This document shows positions 35,662-45,728 of a stretch of DNA of 64,000 nt, one piece after another. A model generated the notes under the pieces. That model was not told where the DNA came from and made no database searches. It saw only the letters and a list, made by a program, of their open reading frames with translations. The stretch is from NCBI GenBank assembly GCA_004020875.1, contig SAPZ01000001.1, positions 434,001 through 498,000 on the forward strand, given 5' to 3'. The DNA is from Mesorhizobium sp. (lineage in GTDB: Bacteria > Pseudomonadota > Alphaproteobacteria > Rhizobiales > Rhizobiaceae). Within the stretch, counting starts at the first letter, position 1. The number at the start of each line of letters is the position of its first letter. The position numbers were made by a program, and so were the translations under genes.

Positions 35662-35675
35662 CTGATTCAAATCAA
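35662..35675 (+). promoter_or_regulatory. FixK/FNR-type box, one mismatch
   Basis: CTGAT-TCAA-ATCAA, 55 bp upstream of the glucose-type binding protein start at 35731. Confidence 0.55.
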
Positions 35676-35730
35676 AGCGACACGTACCTGAGAAGGGCAA
35701 TGTAAAGGCTCCAATTGAAGGGAGGTATAA

Positions 35731-36994
35731 ATGCGTCTTCTCAAACAGACCAGGGCGATCACGCTTGGGATCGGCCTCTTGATGACAACTGCGGCCGCGT
35801 ATGCGGGGGGCACCGTCGAGGTGCTTCACTGGTGGACGTCCGGCGGCGAGGCGAAGGCCGTCGGCGAACTGAAGAAATCGTTCGAGAGCCAAGGCGGAAC
35901 CTGGATCGACTCGCCGATTGCCGGCGGCGGCGGCGATGCCGCGATGACAGCGCTGCGCGCCCGCGTGGTCGCCGGCAATCCGCCTGCAGCCGTCCAGCTG
36001 AAGGGGCCAGGCATTCAGGAATGGGCACGGCAGGATGTGCTCAACGACGTTGACGAGGTCGCGCAAAAGGAGCAGTGGGACAAGGTCCTGCCGCCAGTTC
36101 TGGCGGCCATCATGAAATATGACGGCAAGTATGTCGCCGCGCCCGTGAATATCCATCGGGTCGATTGGTTCTGGGCCAACCCGGCGGTGCTGGCCAAGGT
36201 CGGCATCAGCGAGATGCCCAAGACATGGGACGAATTCAACGCCGACGCTGACAAGTTGAAGGCTGCCGGTATCACACCTCTGGCCCACGGTGGCCAGCCT
36301 TGGCAAGACGCCACTATCTTCGAGAACGTAGTGCTCGGCGTCGGCGGCGCCGACTTCTACCGCAAGGCAATGGTCGAACTCGATCCCAACGCGCTGACGA
36401 GCGATACCATGGTCAAGTCGTTCGACCAACTGCGCAAGCTGCGCGGCTATGTCGACGCGAACTTCTCGGGCCGCGACTGGAATCTCGCCACTGCCATGGT
36501 CATGCGAGGCGAGGCTGCGTTCCAGATCATGGGCGATTGGGCCAAAGGCGAGTTCCTGGCGGCGGGCAAGAAGCCGGGCGTCGATTTCGTCTGCGCTCCC
36601 ACCCCTGGTGGCGCATTCAACCTGAATGCCGACAGCTTCACCTTCTTCAAGGTGCACGGCGCAGACCGGTTGGAGGGTCAAAAGGTGCTGGCGAGCCTGA
36701 TTATGTCGCCCGGCTTTCCAAGAGACGTTCAATCTCGCGAAGGGCTCCATCCCGGCTCGCACGGACGTGAGCCTCGACAAGTTCGATGCTTGCGCCGTGA
36801 AGTCGCATGAGGACCTGCTTGCGGCCATCAAGAACAACACGCTTGTTCCGTCGATGGCGCATGAAATGGCGGTGCCGCGCAGCGTACGCGGCGAGTTCCT
36901 CGATCTCGTGACGAAATTCTTCAACTCGGACATGAGCTCGGCGGATGCGGTCAAGGAACTGGCGGCGGCCGTCAAGCGGGCACAGACCGAGTAA
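35731..36994 (+). pseudogene. Glucose-type ABC substrate-binding protein (GtsA-like), frameshifted near its C-terminus
   Basis: Periplasmic sugar-binding protein of the family-1 type. A signal peptide ends at AYAG and the body has [40 protein letters not shown] and [20 protein letters not shown], closest to glucose/mannose binding proteins. After IMSPGF the frame is lost: the correct continuation ([20 protein letters not shown]) lies one base further on. Removing one T or C from 36715-36719 restores about 420 residues ending VKELAAAVKRAQTE. The last 75 residues would be wrong if the shift is real, probably abolishing function. The transporter genes downstream are intact. Confidence 0.8.
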
Positions 36995-37008
36995 TGACAG
37001 GCAGGGCT

Positions 37009-37026
37009 GGGCCGCGGACGCGGCCC
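37009..37026 (+). other. Hairpin between binding-protein and permease genes
   Basis: Perfect 7-bp stem GGGCCGC/GCGGCCC with a 4-nt loop, 15 nt after the binding-protein stop, without a T-run. Such intercistronic hairpins often stabilise the abundant binding-protein message and lower expression of the permease genes. Confidence 0.5.
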
Positions 37027-37120
37027 GGTCCTCATGGGCTGCGGTACGATATCGAAACAACACCGCCGGCGATCCCGCAAAATCGCCGATCATAAAGCTA
37101 CCGAGCGGGGAATTTGAGGA

Positions 37121-38023
37121 ATGTCACAGGCAGCCAAGCGGGGATTGGCCGCGCGTCGTCTCTTCGAGCGCCTGTTGCCGAGGATCGTCGTCTCGCCGCT
37201 CTTCGCGGCAAGCCTGTTCTTCGTGTACGGCTTCATCGCGTGGACCGTCTACATCTCCTTCACCCGCTCCGGCGTGCTGCCCAGCTACACGCTTGACGGG
37301 CTCAGCCAATACATTCGCCTTTGGGCCACGCCGCGCTGGCAAGTGGCGCTCGGCAACCTCTTCATCTTCTGCACCTTGTTCATCGCGCTCTGCACCGCCA
37401 TCGGGGTGCTGCTCGCGATCCTGCTTGACCAACGCATCCGGATCGAGGGGGCCATCCGGACGGTCTACCTCTACCCCATGGCGCTCTCCTTCATCGTCAC
37501 AGGCACTGCGTGGAAATGGATACTCAATCCCGGATTGGGCATCGAGCGGCTGATGCACAGCATGGGATTTGCCGGTTTCCGTTTCGATTGGCTGGTCAAT
37601 CCGAAAATGGCGATCTACACGGTCGTCATCGCCGGCGTCTGGCAGTCATCGGGCTACGTGATGGCGCTGTTTCTGGCCGGCCTTCGCTCGGTCGACGACG
37701 AGATCATCAAGGCCGCGGCAATCGACGGGGCCGGACCTTTGCGCACCTATGCCAGCGTCGTGCTGCCGATCATGCGGCCGGTATTCCTGTCATCCTTCAT
37801 CATCCTGGCCCATCTGGCGATCAAGAGCTTCGACCTTGTCGTCGCCCTAACCGGCGGCGGACCAGGATACGCCACCGACATGCCGGCCACCTTCATGTAC
37901 TCCTTTGCGTTTCAGCGCAGCGAGCTCGGCACCGCCGCGGCGAGCGCCGTCATGATGCTGGCGACGATTCTCGCGGTCATTGTCCCCTACCTCTATTCCG
38001 AATTGCGGGGAGCCAACAAATGA
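37121..38023 (+). CDS. Carbohydrate ABC transporter permease (MalF/GtsB type)
   Basis: A 300-aa inner-membrane protein with six predicted helices. It has the EAA-loop segment VDDEIIKAAAIDGAGPLRTYASVVLP near residue 200 that contacts the ATPase. It belongs to the MalF-like family and matches the first permease of glucose/mannose transporters. The stop overlaps the next permease start (ATGA), so the pair is made stoichiometrically. It should form the channel with the 38020 protein and be driven by the 38917 ATPase. Confidence 0.92.
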   Translation: MSQAAKRGLAARRLFERLLPRIVVSPLFAASLFFVYGFIAWTVYISFTRSGVLPSYTLDGLSQYIRLWATPRWQVALGNLFIFCTLFIALCTAIGVLLAILLDQRIRIEGAIRTVYLYPMALSFIVTGTAWKWILNPGLGIERLMHSMGFAGFRFDWLVNPKMAIYTVVIAGVWQSSGYVMALFLAGLRSVDDEIIKAAAIDGAGPLRTYASVVLPIMRPVFLSSFIILAHLAIKSFDLVVALTGGGPGYATDMPATFMYSFAFQRSELGTAAASAVMMLATILAVIVPYLYSELRGANK

Positions 38024-38913
38024 CCCAGACAGCGCCTGCTGGAATCGTGAGGCGGAAGGGATTGCGTCACCGCTTGATGCGAATCCTTCTGTTCGCGGTG
38101 CTCGGCGTCTTCTGCCTCTATTATCTGCTGCCGCTGTTCATCATGATGGCCACCTCACTGAAGTCGCTCGACGAAATTCGAACCGGAACACTTGTGAGCT
38201 TGCCCAGGCAAATCACCTTCGACGCCTGGCTGAAGGCCTGGGGCTCGGCCTGCGTCGGTGTGCGGTGCGACGGGCTAAAGCCCTATATCTGGAACTCCGT
38301 CCTGATGGTGGTTCCCGCGGTAGCGATTTCGACCGCGCTAGGCGCCGTCAACGGATACGCGCTGACCAAATGGCGCTTCCCAGGCGCCAACACGATCTTT
38401 GCGCTGATGCTGTTCGGAGCCTTCATCCCGTTCCAGGTGGTGCTGCTGCCGATGGCCCGCACGCTGGGCGTGCTGGGGCTTGCCGGCTCGGTCTCTGGGC
38501 TCATTCTCGTTCACACCGTCTACGGCTTGGCGTTCACGACACTGTTCTTCCGCAACTTCTTCATGGGGGTATCGGACGGCATCGTGCAGGCCGCCAAGAT
38601 CGACGGCGCCGGGTTCTTCGGTATTTTTTCCCAAATCGTTCTGCCCATGGCCCTGCCGGCGATCGTTGTCACGGTCATCTGGCAGTTCACCCAGATATGG
38701 AACGACTTTCTTTTCGGCGTGGCCTTCACCGTCGGAGACAGCAATCCGGTGACTGTCGCGCTCAACAACGTCGTCAATACCTCAACGGGCGTGAAGGAAT
38801 ACAACGTGGACATGGCGGCCGCGATCATCACTGCGTTGCCGACCTTGCTCGTTTACGTATTGGCCGGGAAGTACTTCGTTCGCGGATTGGCGGCGGGAGC
38901 CGTCAAAGGATAG
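38020..38913 (+). CDS. Carbohydrate ABC transporter permease (MalG/GtsC type)
   Basis: A 297-aa membrane protein with six helices and the EAA loop GIVQAAKIDGAGFFGIFSQI near residue 195. It starts within the stop of the previous permease and ends 3 nt before the ATPase gene. A segment with two cysteines (WGSACVGVRCDGLKPYIWNS) near residue 75 occurs in the glucose/mannose subgroup and supports the substrate assignment. Complete and undisturbed. Confidence 0.92.
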   Translation: MTQTAPAGIVRRKGLRHRLMRILLFAVLGVFCLYYLLPLFIMMATSLKSLDEIRTGTLVSLPRQITFDAWLKAWGSACVGVRCDGLKPYIWNSVLMVVPAVAISTALGAVNGYALTKWRFPGANTIFALMLFGAFIPFQVVLLPMARTLGVLGLAGSVSGLILVHTVYGLAFTTLFFRNFFMGVSDGIVQAAKIDGAGFFGIFSQIVLPMALPAIVVTVIWQFTQIWNDFLFGVAFTVGDSNPVTVALNNVVNTSTGVKEYNVDMAAAIITALPTLLVYVLAGKYFVRGLAAGAVKG

Positions 38914-38916
38914 ATC

Positions 38917-40023
38917 ATGGCCAGCATCCGGCTCGACAAGGTGTGGAAGAAATTCGGCACGACCGAGGTGATCAAGGGCATCGACATGTCGATCCGCGAA
39001 GGCGAGTTCATCGTGTTGGTGGGCCCCTCGGGATGTGGGAAGTCCACGTTGCTCAACCTGATCGCTGGCCTCGAAACCCTGAGCGGCGGCGGGATATTCA
39101 TCGGCGGCGACCTGGTCAACGACATTCCGCCCAAGGACAGGGACATAGCGATGGTGTTCCAATCCTATGCGCTCTATCCGACCAAGTCCGTGCGCGACAA
39201 CATGAGCTTCGGCATGGTGACACGCCATGTGCCGCAAGGCGAGCAAGCAGCCGCGCTGGCTGAGGTTGCGGAGTTGCTCCACATCGAAACCTTGCTCGAC
39301 CGCAAGCCGGGCCAGCTTTCCGGCGGCCAGCGCCAGCGGGTTGCGATGGGCCGTGCCCTTGTGCGTAAGCCGGCGGTCTTTTTGTTCGACGAGCCGTTGT
39401 CGAACCTGGATGCCAAGCTGCGCATCGAAATGCGCACCGAGATCAAGCGGCTCCACCAGCGCCTCGGCAAGACGATCGTCTATGTGACCCATGACCAGAT
39501 CGAGGCGATGACGCTGGCCTCACGCATCGCCGTGATGGACAACGGCCATGTCCGCCAGTTCGGGTCGCCCGAGGATATCTATGAGAGGCCCGTCGATCTT
39601 TTCGTCGCCGGCTTCATCGGATCTCCTTCGATGAATCTGTTCAAAGGACGCGTGACCGAACAGAGCGGCCTCCGACTGCAAGTGGAAGATCCGGCGGGAG
39701 TAGTCCACTTTCCGATCCCGAAGAACCTGCAGGATGCGGCATCGCCTTTTCTCGGCCGCGAGCTTATACTCGGCCTAAGGCCGGAGGCCATGGTTCGAGA
39801 GGGCGCGCACCGACCTGGATCGGAAACATTCTCGTTCGACCGGATGATCGACGTCGTCGAACCGACCGGTCCAGACACTATGCTGGTGTTCACGCTGGGC
39901 GGGATCGAGGCGATCGGACGGGTCGACCCGCAGGACAAGGTGTCAGTGGGAACCAAATTCCGTTTCGAAGTCGATATGAGCCGGGCCAAGATGTTCGATC
40001 CGGCGACAGGTCTTCATCTGTAG
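38917..40023 (+). CDS. Sugar ABC transporter ATPase (MalK/UgpC type)
   Basis: A 368-aa ATPase. The nucleotide-binding domain has Walker [10 protein letters not shown] near residue 37, signature LSGGQRQRV near 135, Walker [16 protein letters not shown] near 155 and the H-loop TH near 190. A C-terminal regulatory beta domain (about 240-368) includes [10 protein letters not shown]. It is the last gene of the glucose-type transporter operon. The same ATPase type often serves several sugar transporters in rhizobia. Confidence 0.93.
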   Translation: MASIRLDKVWKKFGTTEVIKGIDMSIREGEFIVLVGPSGCGKSTLLNLIAGLETLSGGGIFIGGDLVNDIPPKDRDIAMVFQSYALYPTKSVRDNMSFGMVTRHVPQGEQAAALAEVAELLHIETLLDRKPGQLSGGQRQRVAMGRALVRKPAVFLFDEPLSNLDAKLRIEMRTEIKRLHQRLGKTIVYVTHDQIEAMTLASRIAVMDNGHVRQFGSPEDIYERPVDLFVAGFIGSPSMNLFKGRVTEQSGLRLQVEDPAGVVHFPIPKNLQDAASPFLGRELILGLRPEAMVREGAHRPGSETFSFDRMIDVVEPTGPDTMLVFTLGGIEAIGRVDPQDKVSVGTKFRFEVDMSRAKMFDPATGLHL

Positions 40024-40195
40024 CAATAGTCCGTCGATTGTCCATTCCGGCGACCCGCGATGGTCCCAGCAGGCAAGTATGGCGTAGCTGGCGAGCCATT
40101 TATCCAGGGATGCATTCGCTGGCTCTTGAGAACACAGGAATCTCGACGCTGCGCGGTCGGTGACGCTGAGCGATTCCTTGCGCAAGGATGCCGGT

Positions 40196-40209
40196 TTGAT
40201 CGGCGTCAA
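40196..40209 (+). promoter_or_regulatory. FixK/FNR-type box
   Basis: TTGAT-CGGC-GTCAA, full match, 46 bp upstream of the 73-codon gene at 40256 that leads the acetyl-CoA operon. Confidence 0.72.
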
Positions 40210-40255
40210 ACCCCCCTTCGGCGCGGAACGGTATTTTTATCATGATGGGGGTGTC

Positions 40256-40477
40256 ATGGAAATCCGGATGGAAGTCGACGTTCACGTGACCAACGTTTCG
40301 CTAGCATTTCCTGCGACCGCGGTGCGCGGGCAAATGCACTTCCACCGGAGCGGCATCTCTGGATCGGCAGTCGGTCGACCTCAGGCGGGTACTCAAGTCT
40401 TCTTCGTTGAGGTGCAACCCGAAAGGGCAATTTGGGCCAGCACGGCCTTGCTAATGGGAAAGCCTGGCACACGATGA
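40256..40477 (+). CDS. Small hypothetical protein leading the acs-pdh operon
   Basis: A 73-aa protein with no domain I recognise, starting [20 protein letters not shown]. It is supported by context: an ATG after GATGGGGGTGTC, a FixK-type box 46 bp upstream and an exact ATGA overlap with the acetyl-CoA synthetase gene. A longer in-frame start at 40160 would run through the box. It could be a regulatory leader or an accessory subunit. Confidence 0.55.
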   Translation: MEIRMEVDVHVTNVSLAFPATAVRGQMHFHRSGISGSAVGRPQAGTQVFFVEVQPERAIWASTALLMGKPGTR

Positions 40478-42261
40478 ACCGAAACGCTGCATCCGAGATG
40501 TCCGAGCAACGTATCGCAAAGGATCTCCTTGCCTTTTCTCCTCGCCCTAACCTGTTCGACTATGAGGCGGAAAGATCGCACTTCGAGTGGGCCAACGCCT
40601 GGAAGCTGCTCGACGGCTTGCCCGCCGGCAAGGGTTACAACATCGCCCATGAAGCCGTCGACCGCCACGCCACGGGCTCTCGCGCCGGGAAAGTGGCGAT
40701 CCGGTGGATCGGCAAGACGGGTGAGCGGCGCGAGTTCACCTACGGAGACCTCCGTCACGAGACGAGCCGCTTTGCCAACGTGCTGGCCAGCCTCGGCATC
40801 AAGCCCGGCGAGCGGGTCTTCATCCTCATGGGGAGGCTCCCCGAGCTCTATACGGCCGTGCTGGGCACGCTGAAGGCGCGCTGCGTGGCCTCGCCGCTCT
40901 TTTCCGCCTTCGGACCCGAGCCGATCGCGACCCGGATCAATATCGGCGAGGGGCGCGTCCTCGTCACGACGCCAGAGCTTTATCGTCGGAAGGTCGAGCC
41001 AGTCCGCGACCGGATGCCGACCCTGTCGGACGTCATCCTGGTCGGCGACGGCGAGGTCGACGGTCCTGGGTTGCATCGCTGGTCCTTGCTCATGAACGCG
41101 GTTTCGCCGGATTACCGGATCGGCCCAACCGATCCCGAGGATATGGCGCTGTTGCATTTCACCAGCGGCACGACGGGACGGCCGAAGGGGGCAATCCATG
41201 TGCACGCCGCTGTGGTGGCGCATCATGTGACGGGACTCTACGCGCTCGACCTGCACGACGACGACATATACTGGTGTACCGCCGATCCGGGCTGGGTGAC
41301 GGGCACGAGCTACGGCATCCTGGCGCCGCTGACCAACGGCGTGACCAGCATCGTCGTCGAAGCCGAGTTCGACGCTCAGACATGGTACTCGACGCTTGAG
41401 CGCGAGCGGATCTCCGTCTGGTACAGCGCGCCGACCGCTATCCGCATGATGATGCGCCTCGGCGCGGAAGCCGCCAAAAAGTATGATCTGTCCGCCCTTC
41501 GCTTCGCAGCAAGCGTTGGCGAACCGCTCAATCCGGAGGCCGTCGTGTGGGGAGTGGAAGCCTTCGGTCTGCCCTTTCACGATAATTGGTGGCAGACCGA
41601 GACCGGTGGCATCATGATCGCCAATCTGGCCGCGCTCGACATCAAACCTGGTTCCATGGGCGTCCCATTGCCGGGCATAGAGGCCGCTATCCTGCGTCAT
41701 GAGAAAGGGCGCAACGTCGAGGTTATCATGGAGCCGATGGTCGAGGGCGAGCTGGCGCTGAGGAAGGGTTGGCCCTCAATGATGCGCGGTTATCTCAACG
41801 AGGAGGAACGCTATCAAAAATGCTTCGTCGGGGACTGGTACCTGACGGGCGATCTCGCCAAGCGCGACGCCGACGGCTACTACTGGTTCGTCGGGCGCGC
41901 CGACGACGTCATCAAGTCGGCTGGGCACCTGATCGGCCCATTCGAGGTCGAAAGTGCGCTGATGGAGCACCCGGCTGTCGCCGAAGCAGGCGTGATCGGC
42001 AAACCCGACCCCACTGTCGGCGAAATCGTCAAGGCATTTGTGGCGCTGAAGCCCGGTTACGAGCCTTCCGAAAGCCTGCGCAAGGAACTCCTGGGTCATG
42101 GCCGCAAGCGGCTTGGTCCCGCCGTCGCACCGAAGGAGCTCGACTTCAGCGCCAACCTGCCTAAGACCCGTTCCGGCAAGATCATGCGGCGGCTCTTGAG
42201 GTCGCGCGAACTCGGTCTGCCCGAGGGGGACCTGTCGACGCTCGAAAGCGACGAGAAATGA
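40474..42261 (+). CDS. AMP-forming acetate--CoA ligase
   Basis: A 595-aa adenylate-forming enzyme (acetate, ATP and CoA to acetyl-CoA). Motifs: P-loop [20 protein letters not shown] near 230, [13 protein letters not shown] near 273, [13 protein letters not shown] near 375, [20 protein letters not shown] near 455 and the hinge/acetylation-site region [15 protein letters not shown] near 560 with the catalytic Lys. The length matches the AcsA type rather than the 650-residue Acs. ATGA overlaps on both sides place it in one coupled operon with pyruvate dehydrogenase genes, feeding the same acetyl-CoA pool. Confidence 0.92.
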   Translation: MNRNAASEMSEQRIAKDLLAFSPRPNLFDYEAERSHFEWANAWKLLDGLPAGKGYNIAHEAVDRHATGSRAGKVAIRWIGKTGERREFTYGDLRHETSRFANVLASLGIKPGERVFILMGRLPELYTAVLGTLKARCVASPLFSAFGPEPIATRINIGEGRVLVTTPELYRRKVEPVRDRMPTLSDVILVGDGEVDGPGLHRWSLLMNAVSPDYRIGPTDPEDMALLHFTSGTTGRPKGAIHVHAAVVAHHVTGLYALDLHDDDIYWCTADPGWVTGTSYGILAPLTNGVTSIVVEAEFDAQTWYSTLERERISVWYSAPTAIRMMMRLGAEAAKKYDLSALRFAASVGEPLNPEAVVWGVEAFGLPFHDNWWQTETGGIMIANLAALDIKPGSMGVPLPGIEAAILRHEKGRNVEVIMEPMVEGELALRKGWPSMMRGYLNEEERYQKCFVGDWYLTGDLAKRDADGYYWFVGRADDVIKSAGHLIGPFEVESALMEHPAVAEAGVIGKPDPTVGEIVKAFVALKPGYEPSESLRKELLGHGRKRLGPAVAPKELDFSANLPKTRSGKIMRRLLRSRELGLPEGDLSTLESDEK

Positions 42262-43244
42262 GCCAGAAGCCTCACATCGACCGCGAGTCCGGCCGGCACT
42301 TGTTCAAACAGATGCTGCGGATCAGGCGGTTCGAGGCCAAGTGCGCCGAACTCTATCAGGCCCAGAAAATCCGCGGCTTCCTGCATCTTTATGACGGCGA
42401 GGAGGCGGTTGCCCTCGGCGTCATGCAGGCGCTGGAGGATCGCGATGCGGTCGTGGCCACCTATCGGGATCACGGCCACGCGATCGCTCGAGGCCTGCCC
42501 ATGGCCACGCTCATGGCGGAGATGTACGGCAAGATGGAAGGGTGCTCGCGCGGACGTGGCGGCTCGATGCACTTCTTTGATCGCGCCCGACGCTTCTATG
42601 GCGGTAACGCGATCGTCGGCGGCGGCCTGCCGCTCGCCATCGGCATTGCCATGGCCGACAAACAGCTTCGCCCTGGAGCCGTGACAGCCTGTTTCTTTGG
42701 CGAAGGTGCCGCCGGTGAGGGCGCGTTTCACGAAAGCATCAACCTCGCGGAGCTGTGGGATTTGCCCGTGCTCTTCGTCTGCGAGAATAATCTCTATGCC
42801 ATGGGTATGCCGCTCGAATTGGCGGAAGCCGAAACGAATATTTCGCGCAAGGCTGCTGCCTATCGCACCCCGAACGAGGCGGTCGACGGCATGAACCCAA
42901 TCGCCGTGGAGGCTGCTGCCAGGAGGGCGGTCGATTCGATTCGGGGCGGCAACGGTCCCTACTTCCTGGAATGCCGCACCTATCGTTTCCGTGCTCACTC
43001 CATGTTCGATGCGCAGCTCTACCGCACCCGCGAGGAGATCGAGCTGTGGAAGGAACGCGACCCCCTTCCGCGCATGCAGAAGTGGCTGGAGGAAACCCAT
43101 ATGCTCTCGCCGCAGGAACTGCGCGGGATCGAGGCGGACGTTGAGGCCGAGATCGGCAAGGCGGTGGCCTTCGCGGAACAGGGGCAATGGGAAAAGATCG
43201 AGGAGCTAGAACGCTTCGTGCTGGTCGACGAGGTGCCCGAATGA
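42258..43244 (+). CDS. pdhA: Pyruvate dehydrogenase E1 component, alpha subunit
   Basis: A 328-aa thiamine-diphosphate enzyme subunit. [11 protein letters not shown] near residue 73, [10 protein letters not shown] near 97 and the ThDP/Mg motif [20 protein letters not shown] near 145 ending in CENN are typical of PDH-type E1 alpha. The motif has GEG where GDG is usual. Start and stop overlap the neighbours by ATGA. It should form a heterotetramer with the next gene product. Acetoin dehydrogenase is the nearest alternative, but the E1 signatures favour pyruvate. Confidence 0.88.
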   Translation: MSQKPHIDRESGRHLFKQMLRIRRFEAKCAELYQAQKIRGFLHLYDGEEAVALGVMQALEDRDAVVATYRDHGHAIARGLPMATLMAEMYGKMEGCSRGRGGSMHFFDRARRFYGGNAIVGGGLPLAIGIAMADKQLRPGAVTACFFGEGAAGEGAFHESINLAELWDLPVLFVCENNLYAMGMPLELAEAETNISRKAAAYRTPNEAVDGMNPIAVEAAARRAVDSIRGGNGPYFLECRTYRFRAHSMFDAQLYRTREEIELWKERDPLPRMQKWLEETHMLSPQELRGIEADVEAEIGKAVAFAEQGQWEKIEELERFVLVDEVPE

Positions 43245-44248
43245 AAGAGTTAGCCGCGAATGCGAGCACGAACCGGATGACCTATCGGGAGGCCTGCCGT
43301 CAGGCCATCCGCGAAGCTCTCATAGACGACCCCCGCACCCTTCTGATGGGCGAGGATGTCGGGCTCTATGGCGGCTGCTATGCCGTCTCCAAAGGTCTGC
43401 TCGCCGAGTTCGGGCCCCAGCGTATCCGCGACACGCCGCTTGCCGAGGCGACCTTCGTTGGAGCGGGCATAGGCGCCGCGATGGCGGGCCTGCGGCCGAT
43501 CGTGGAGATCATGACCTGCAACTTCAGCCTGCTCGCGCTCGACCAGATCATGAACAACGCCGCCACGATCCCCCACATGTCGGGCGGTCAGTTCGCTGTT
43601 CCGTTGGTGATCCGTATGGCTACGGGCGCCGGACGGCAGCTTGCCGCCCAGCACTCTCACAGCCTGGAAGGCTGGTTCGCCCATATCCCCGGCCTGAAGG
43701 TCCTGGCACCCGGCACGATCGAGGACGCACGCTTCATGCTGAAGGCAGCATTGGCCGATCCGAACCCAGTCATCATCTTCGAGCACATCGTCCTCTACAA
43801 CGCCGAGGGTGACTTGGATCCCGACGTGACCAGTGTCGACATCGCCAAGGCGAGGATTCGAAGACATGGCCGCGACATAAGCATCCTGACCTATGGCAAC
43901 AGCCTGCCGAAGTCCTTGGCGGCTGCAGAGGTGCTCGCCGCTGAAGGTATCGAGGCTGAGGTTGTCGACCTGCGCGTGCTGCGCCCTCTGGACAACGCGA
44001 CCCTTTTCGAATCCGTCGCCCGCACGCGGCGCTGCATCGTCGTCGACGAGGGATGGAAGAGCGGGTCGATCTCCGCCGAGATCGCGGCGCGACTTTCAGA
44101 AGATCAGTTCTTCGAACTCGACGCTCCGATCCGGCGCATCTGCAGCCGCGAGATCCCGGTCCCATATGCGGCGCATATGGAAGAGGCGGCACTTCCGCAA
44201 ACCCCGCAGATCGTCGATGCTGCGCGCAGTCTGGTGAAGCCGCGATGA
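43241..44248 (+). CDS. pdhB: Pyruvate dehydrogenase E1 component, beta subunit
   Basis: A 335-aa transketolase-like subunit. Conserved segments are [20 protein letters not shown] near residue 30, [20 protein letters not shown] near 65 and [18 protein letters not shown] near 130, followed by a C-terminal swivel domain ([17 protein letters not shown]). It begins inside the stop codon of the alpha gene and ends inside the start of the E2 gene. It supplies the Glu that activates ThDP and contacts E2. Confidence 0.9.
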   Translation: MKELAANASTNRMTYREACRQAIREALIDDPRTLLMGEDVGLYGGCYAVSKGLLAEFGPQRIRDTPLAEATFVGAGIGAAMAGLRPIVEIMTCNFSLLALDQIMNNAATIPHMSGGQFAVPLVIRMATGAGRQLAAQHSHSLEGWFAHIPGLKVLAPGTIEDARFMLKAALADPNPVIIFEHIVLYNAEGDLDPDVTSVDIAKARIRRHGRDISILTYGNSLPKSLAAAEVLAAEGIEAEVVDLRVLRPLDNATLFESVARTRRCIVVDEGWKSGSISAEIAARLSEDQFFELDAPIRRICSREIPVPYAAHMEEAALPQTPQIVDAARSLVKPR

Positions 44249-45465
44249 GCGATTTCACGATGCCGTCGCTAGGCGCCGACATGGAGAGCGGCAGGCTCGT
44301 CCAATGGCTCGTCAAGCCCGGCAGCGTGGTCAAGAAGGGCGACGTCGTCGCCGTCGTCGAAACGCACAAGGGCGCGTTCGAAATCGAGATATTCGAGGAA
44401 GGCGTCGTCTCCGAACTATGTGCCAAGGAAGGGGAGGAACTTCCGGTGGGCGCTCCTCTCGCGCGATTGACAAGGCCGGGGGAGCAGTCCGTTCCGAAGG
44501 CTCCCAAAGCTGCGCCTGAAGCCATCCCGGTCTCGGTGCCACTAGCCGTCGAGGTGGGGCGGGCCCCAGGAACACAGGCCGCACCTTTAGCCTCGTTCGT
44601 ACAGCCTTCGTCCCGGCCAAGGGCAAGTCCGGCCGCGCGCCGCAGGGCAGGTGAGCTCGGCATCGACCTGAACACGCTGAAGGGCACAGGTTTCGACGGA
44701 TCCGTAACCCTTGCCGATGTCGAATTGGCGGCAGCAGGAGGTGCGCCGCCGAAGGACCCTTCCTCTGCCGCGGCCCCTGCCACACGCCGCAGAGGGTTCG
44801 ATCCAAACGAGATGCGGCTGGCCATCGCGGCGGCCATGTCGCGCTCGAAGCGGGAAATCCCGCACTACTATCTCGCGAGCACTATAGACATGAGCCGGCC
44901 GCTTGCCTGGCTGGAGTCGTTCAACAGGCAGCGCAAACCCGAGGAGCGGCTGCTGCCTGCCGCGCTGTTGCTCAAGGCAACCGCGCTGGCGCTGCGTGAG
45001 TATCCGCAGCTCAATGGTTTCTGGGAAGATGGCAGGTTCCGGCCCGCGGACGGCGTCCATATCGGCTGGGCGATCTCGCTGCGCGGTGGCGGCCTCATTG
45101 CGCCTGCCATACACGAGGTCGACAAGCATTCATTGCAAAGCCTTATGGGGGCACTGCGCGATCTCGTGGGCCGCGCCCGCAGCGGCGGTATCCGCGGATC
45201 GGAAATGATGGATCCCACCTTCACTGTCACCAGCGTCGGCGATCGTGGGGCAGAGTCGGTGCTGGGTGTCATCTATCCGCCCCAGGTAGCCATAATGGGC
45301 TTCGGGCGAGTGATCGAGCGGCCGTGGATAGTGGATGGGCAAGTCACCGCACGCTCCCTAATCATCGCCTCGCTCGCGGCCGACCACCGAGCAAGCGATG
45401 GCCATCTTGGCGGTCTCTTCCTTTCCGCGGTCGACCGCTTCCTGCAGGAGCCTGAAGGCCTATGA
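44245..45465 (+). CDS. pdhC: Dihydrolipoamide acyltransferase E2, single lipoyl domain
   Basis: A 406-aa core subunit. Lipoyl domain 1-76 with the lipoylated Lys42 in [11 protein letters not shown], an Ala/Pro linker, a peripheral-subunit-binding domain near 125-160 ([20 protein letters not shown]) and a catalytic domain ending in [13 protein letters not shown] with the active-site His and Asp. No E3 (lipoamide dehydrogenase) gene follows, so E3 must be shared from another locus. It is ATGA-coupled to E1 beta and to the acyl carrier protein. Confidence 0.9.
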   Translation: MSDFTMPSLGADMESGRLVQWLVKPGSVVKKGDVVAVVETHKGAFEIEIFEEGVVSELCAKEGEELPVGAPLARLTRPGEQSVPKAPKAAPEAIPVSVPLAVEVGRAPGTQAAPLASFVQPSSRPRASPAARRRAGELGIDLNTLKGTGFDGSVTLADVELAAAGGAPPKDPSSAAAPATRRRGFDPNEMRLAIAAAMSRSKREIPHYYLASTIDMSRPLAWLESFNRQRKPEERLLPAALLLKATALALREYPQLNGFWEDGRFRPADGVHIGWAISLRGGGLIAPAIHEVDKHSLQSLMGALRDLVGRARSGGIRGSEMMDPTFTVTSVGDRGAESVLGVIYPPQVAIMGFGRVIERPWIVDGQVTARSLIIASLAADHRASDGHLGGLFLSAVDRFLQEPEGL

Positions 45466-45728
45466 CCGAAGCCGAAGTCCGCCAGCTTGTCTGCGACATT
45501 CTATCCGACATCGCACCGGAAACAGACCCCGCCATGCTGTCCGGCGGCAGGGACATCCGCGAGGGGCTGGACATCGATTCGATGGACTTCCTTAACTTCA
45601 TCATCGCGATGAGCAAGCGCGCCGGCGTTGCGATTCCCGAGGAAGACTATCCCAAGCTGTTCACCATCGACGGGGTCGTCGCCTATCTCACCAGCAGCGT
45701 GCAGCCGCAGGGGACAAGAAGCTCATGA
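45462..45728 (+). CDS. Acyl carrier protein within the pdh operon
   Basis: An 88-aa acidic four-helix carrier. The phosphopantetheine attachment site is Ser40 in LDIDSMDFLNF, followed by the usual helix III region (AGVAIPEEDYPKLFTIDG). It overlaps the E2 stop (ATGA) and its own stop overlaps the pfkB start (ATGA). A dedicated ACP locked between E2 and a sugar kinase is unexpected; possible roles are acceptance of the acetyl group or a lipoyl/octanoyl precursor. It is clearly not the housekeeping fab-cluster ACP by position. Confidence 0.88.
   Translation: MTEAEVRQLVCDILSDIAPETDPAMLSGGRDIREGLDIDSMDFLNFIIAMSKRAGVAIPEEDYPKLFTIDGVVAYLTSSVQPQGTRSS

Noticed and set aside
35314..37080. 588-codon open frame on the reverse strand
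   Set aside because: Antisense to the glucose-type binding protein gene and its promoter; no domain, no ribosome binding site.
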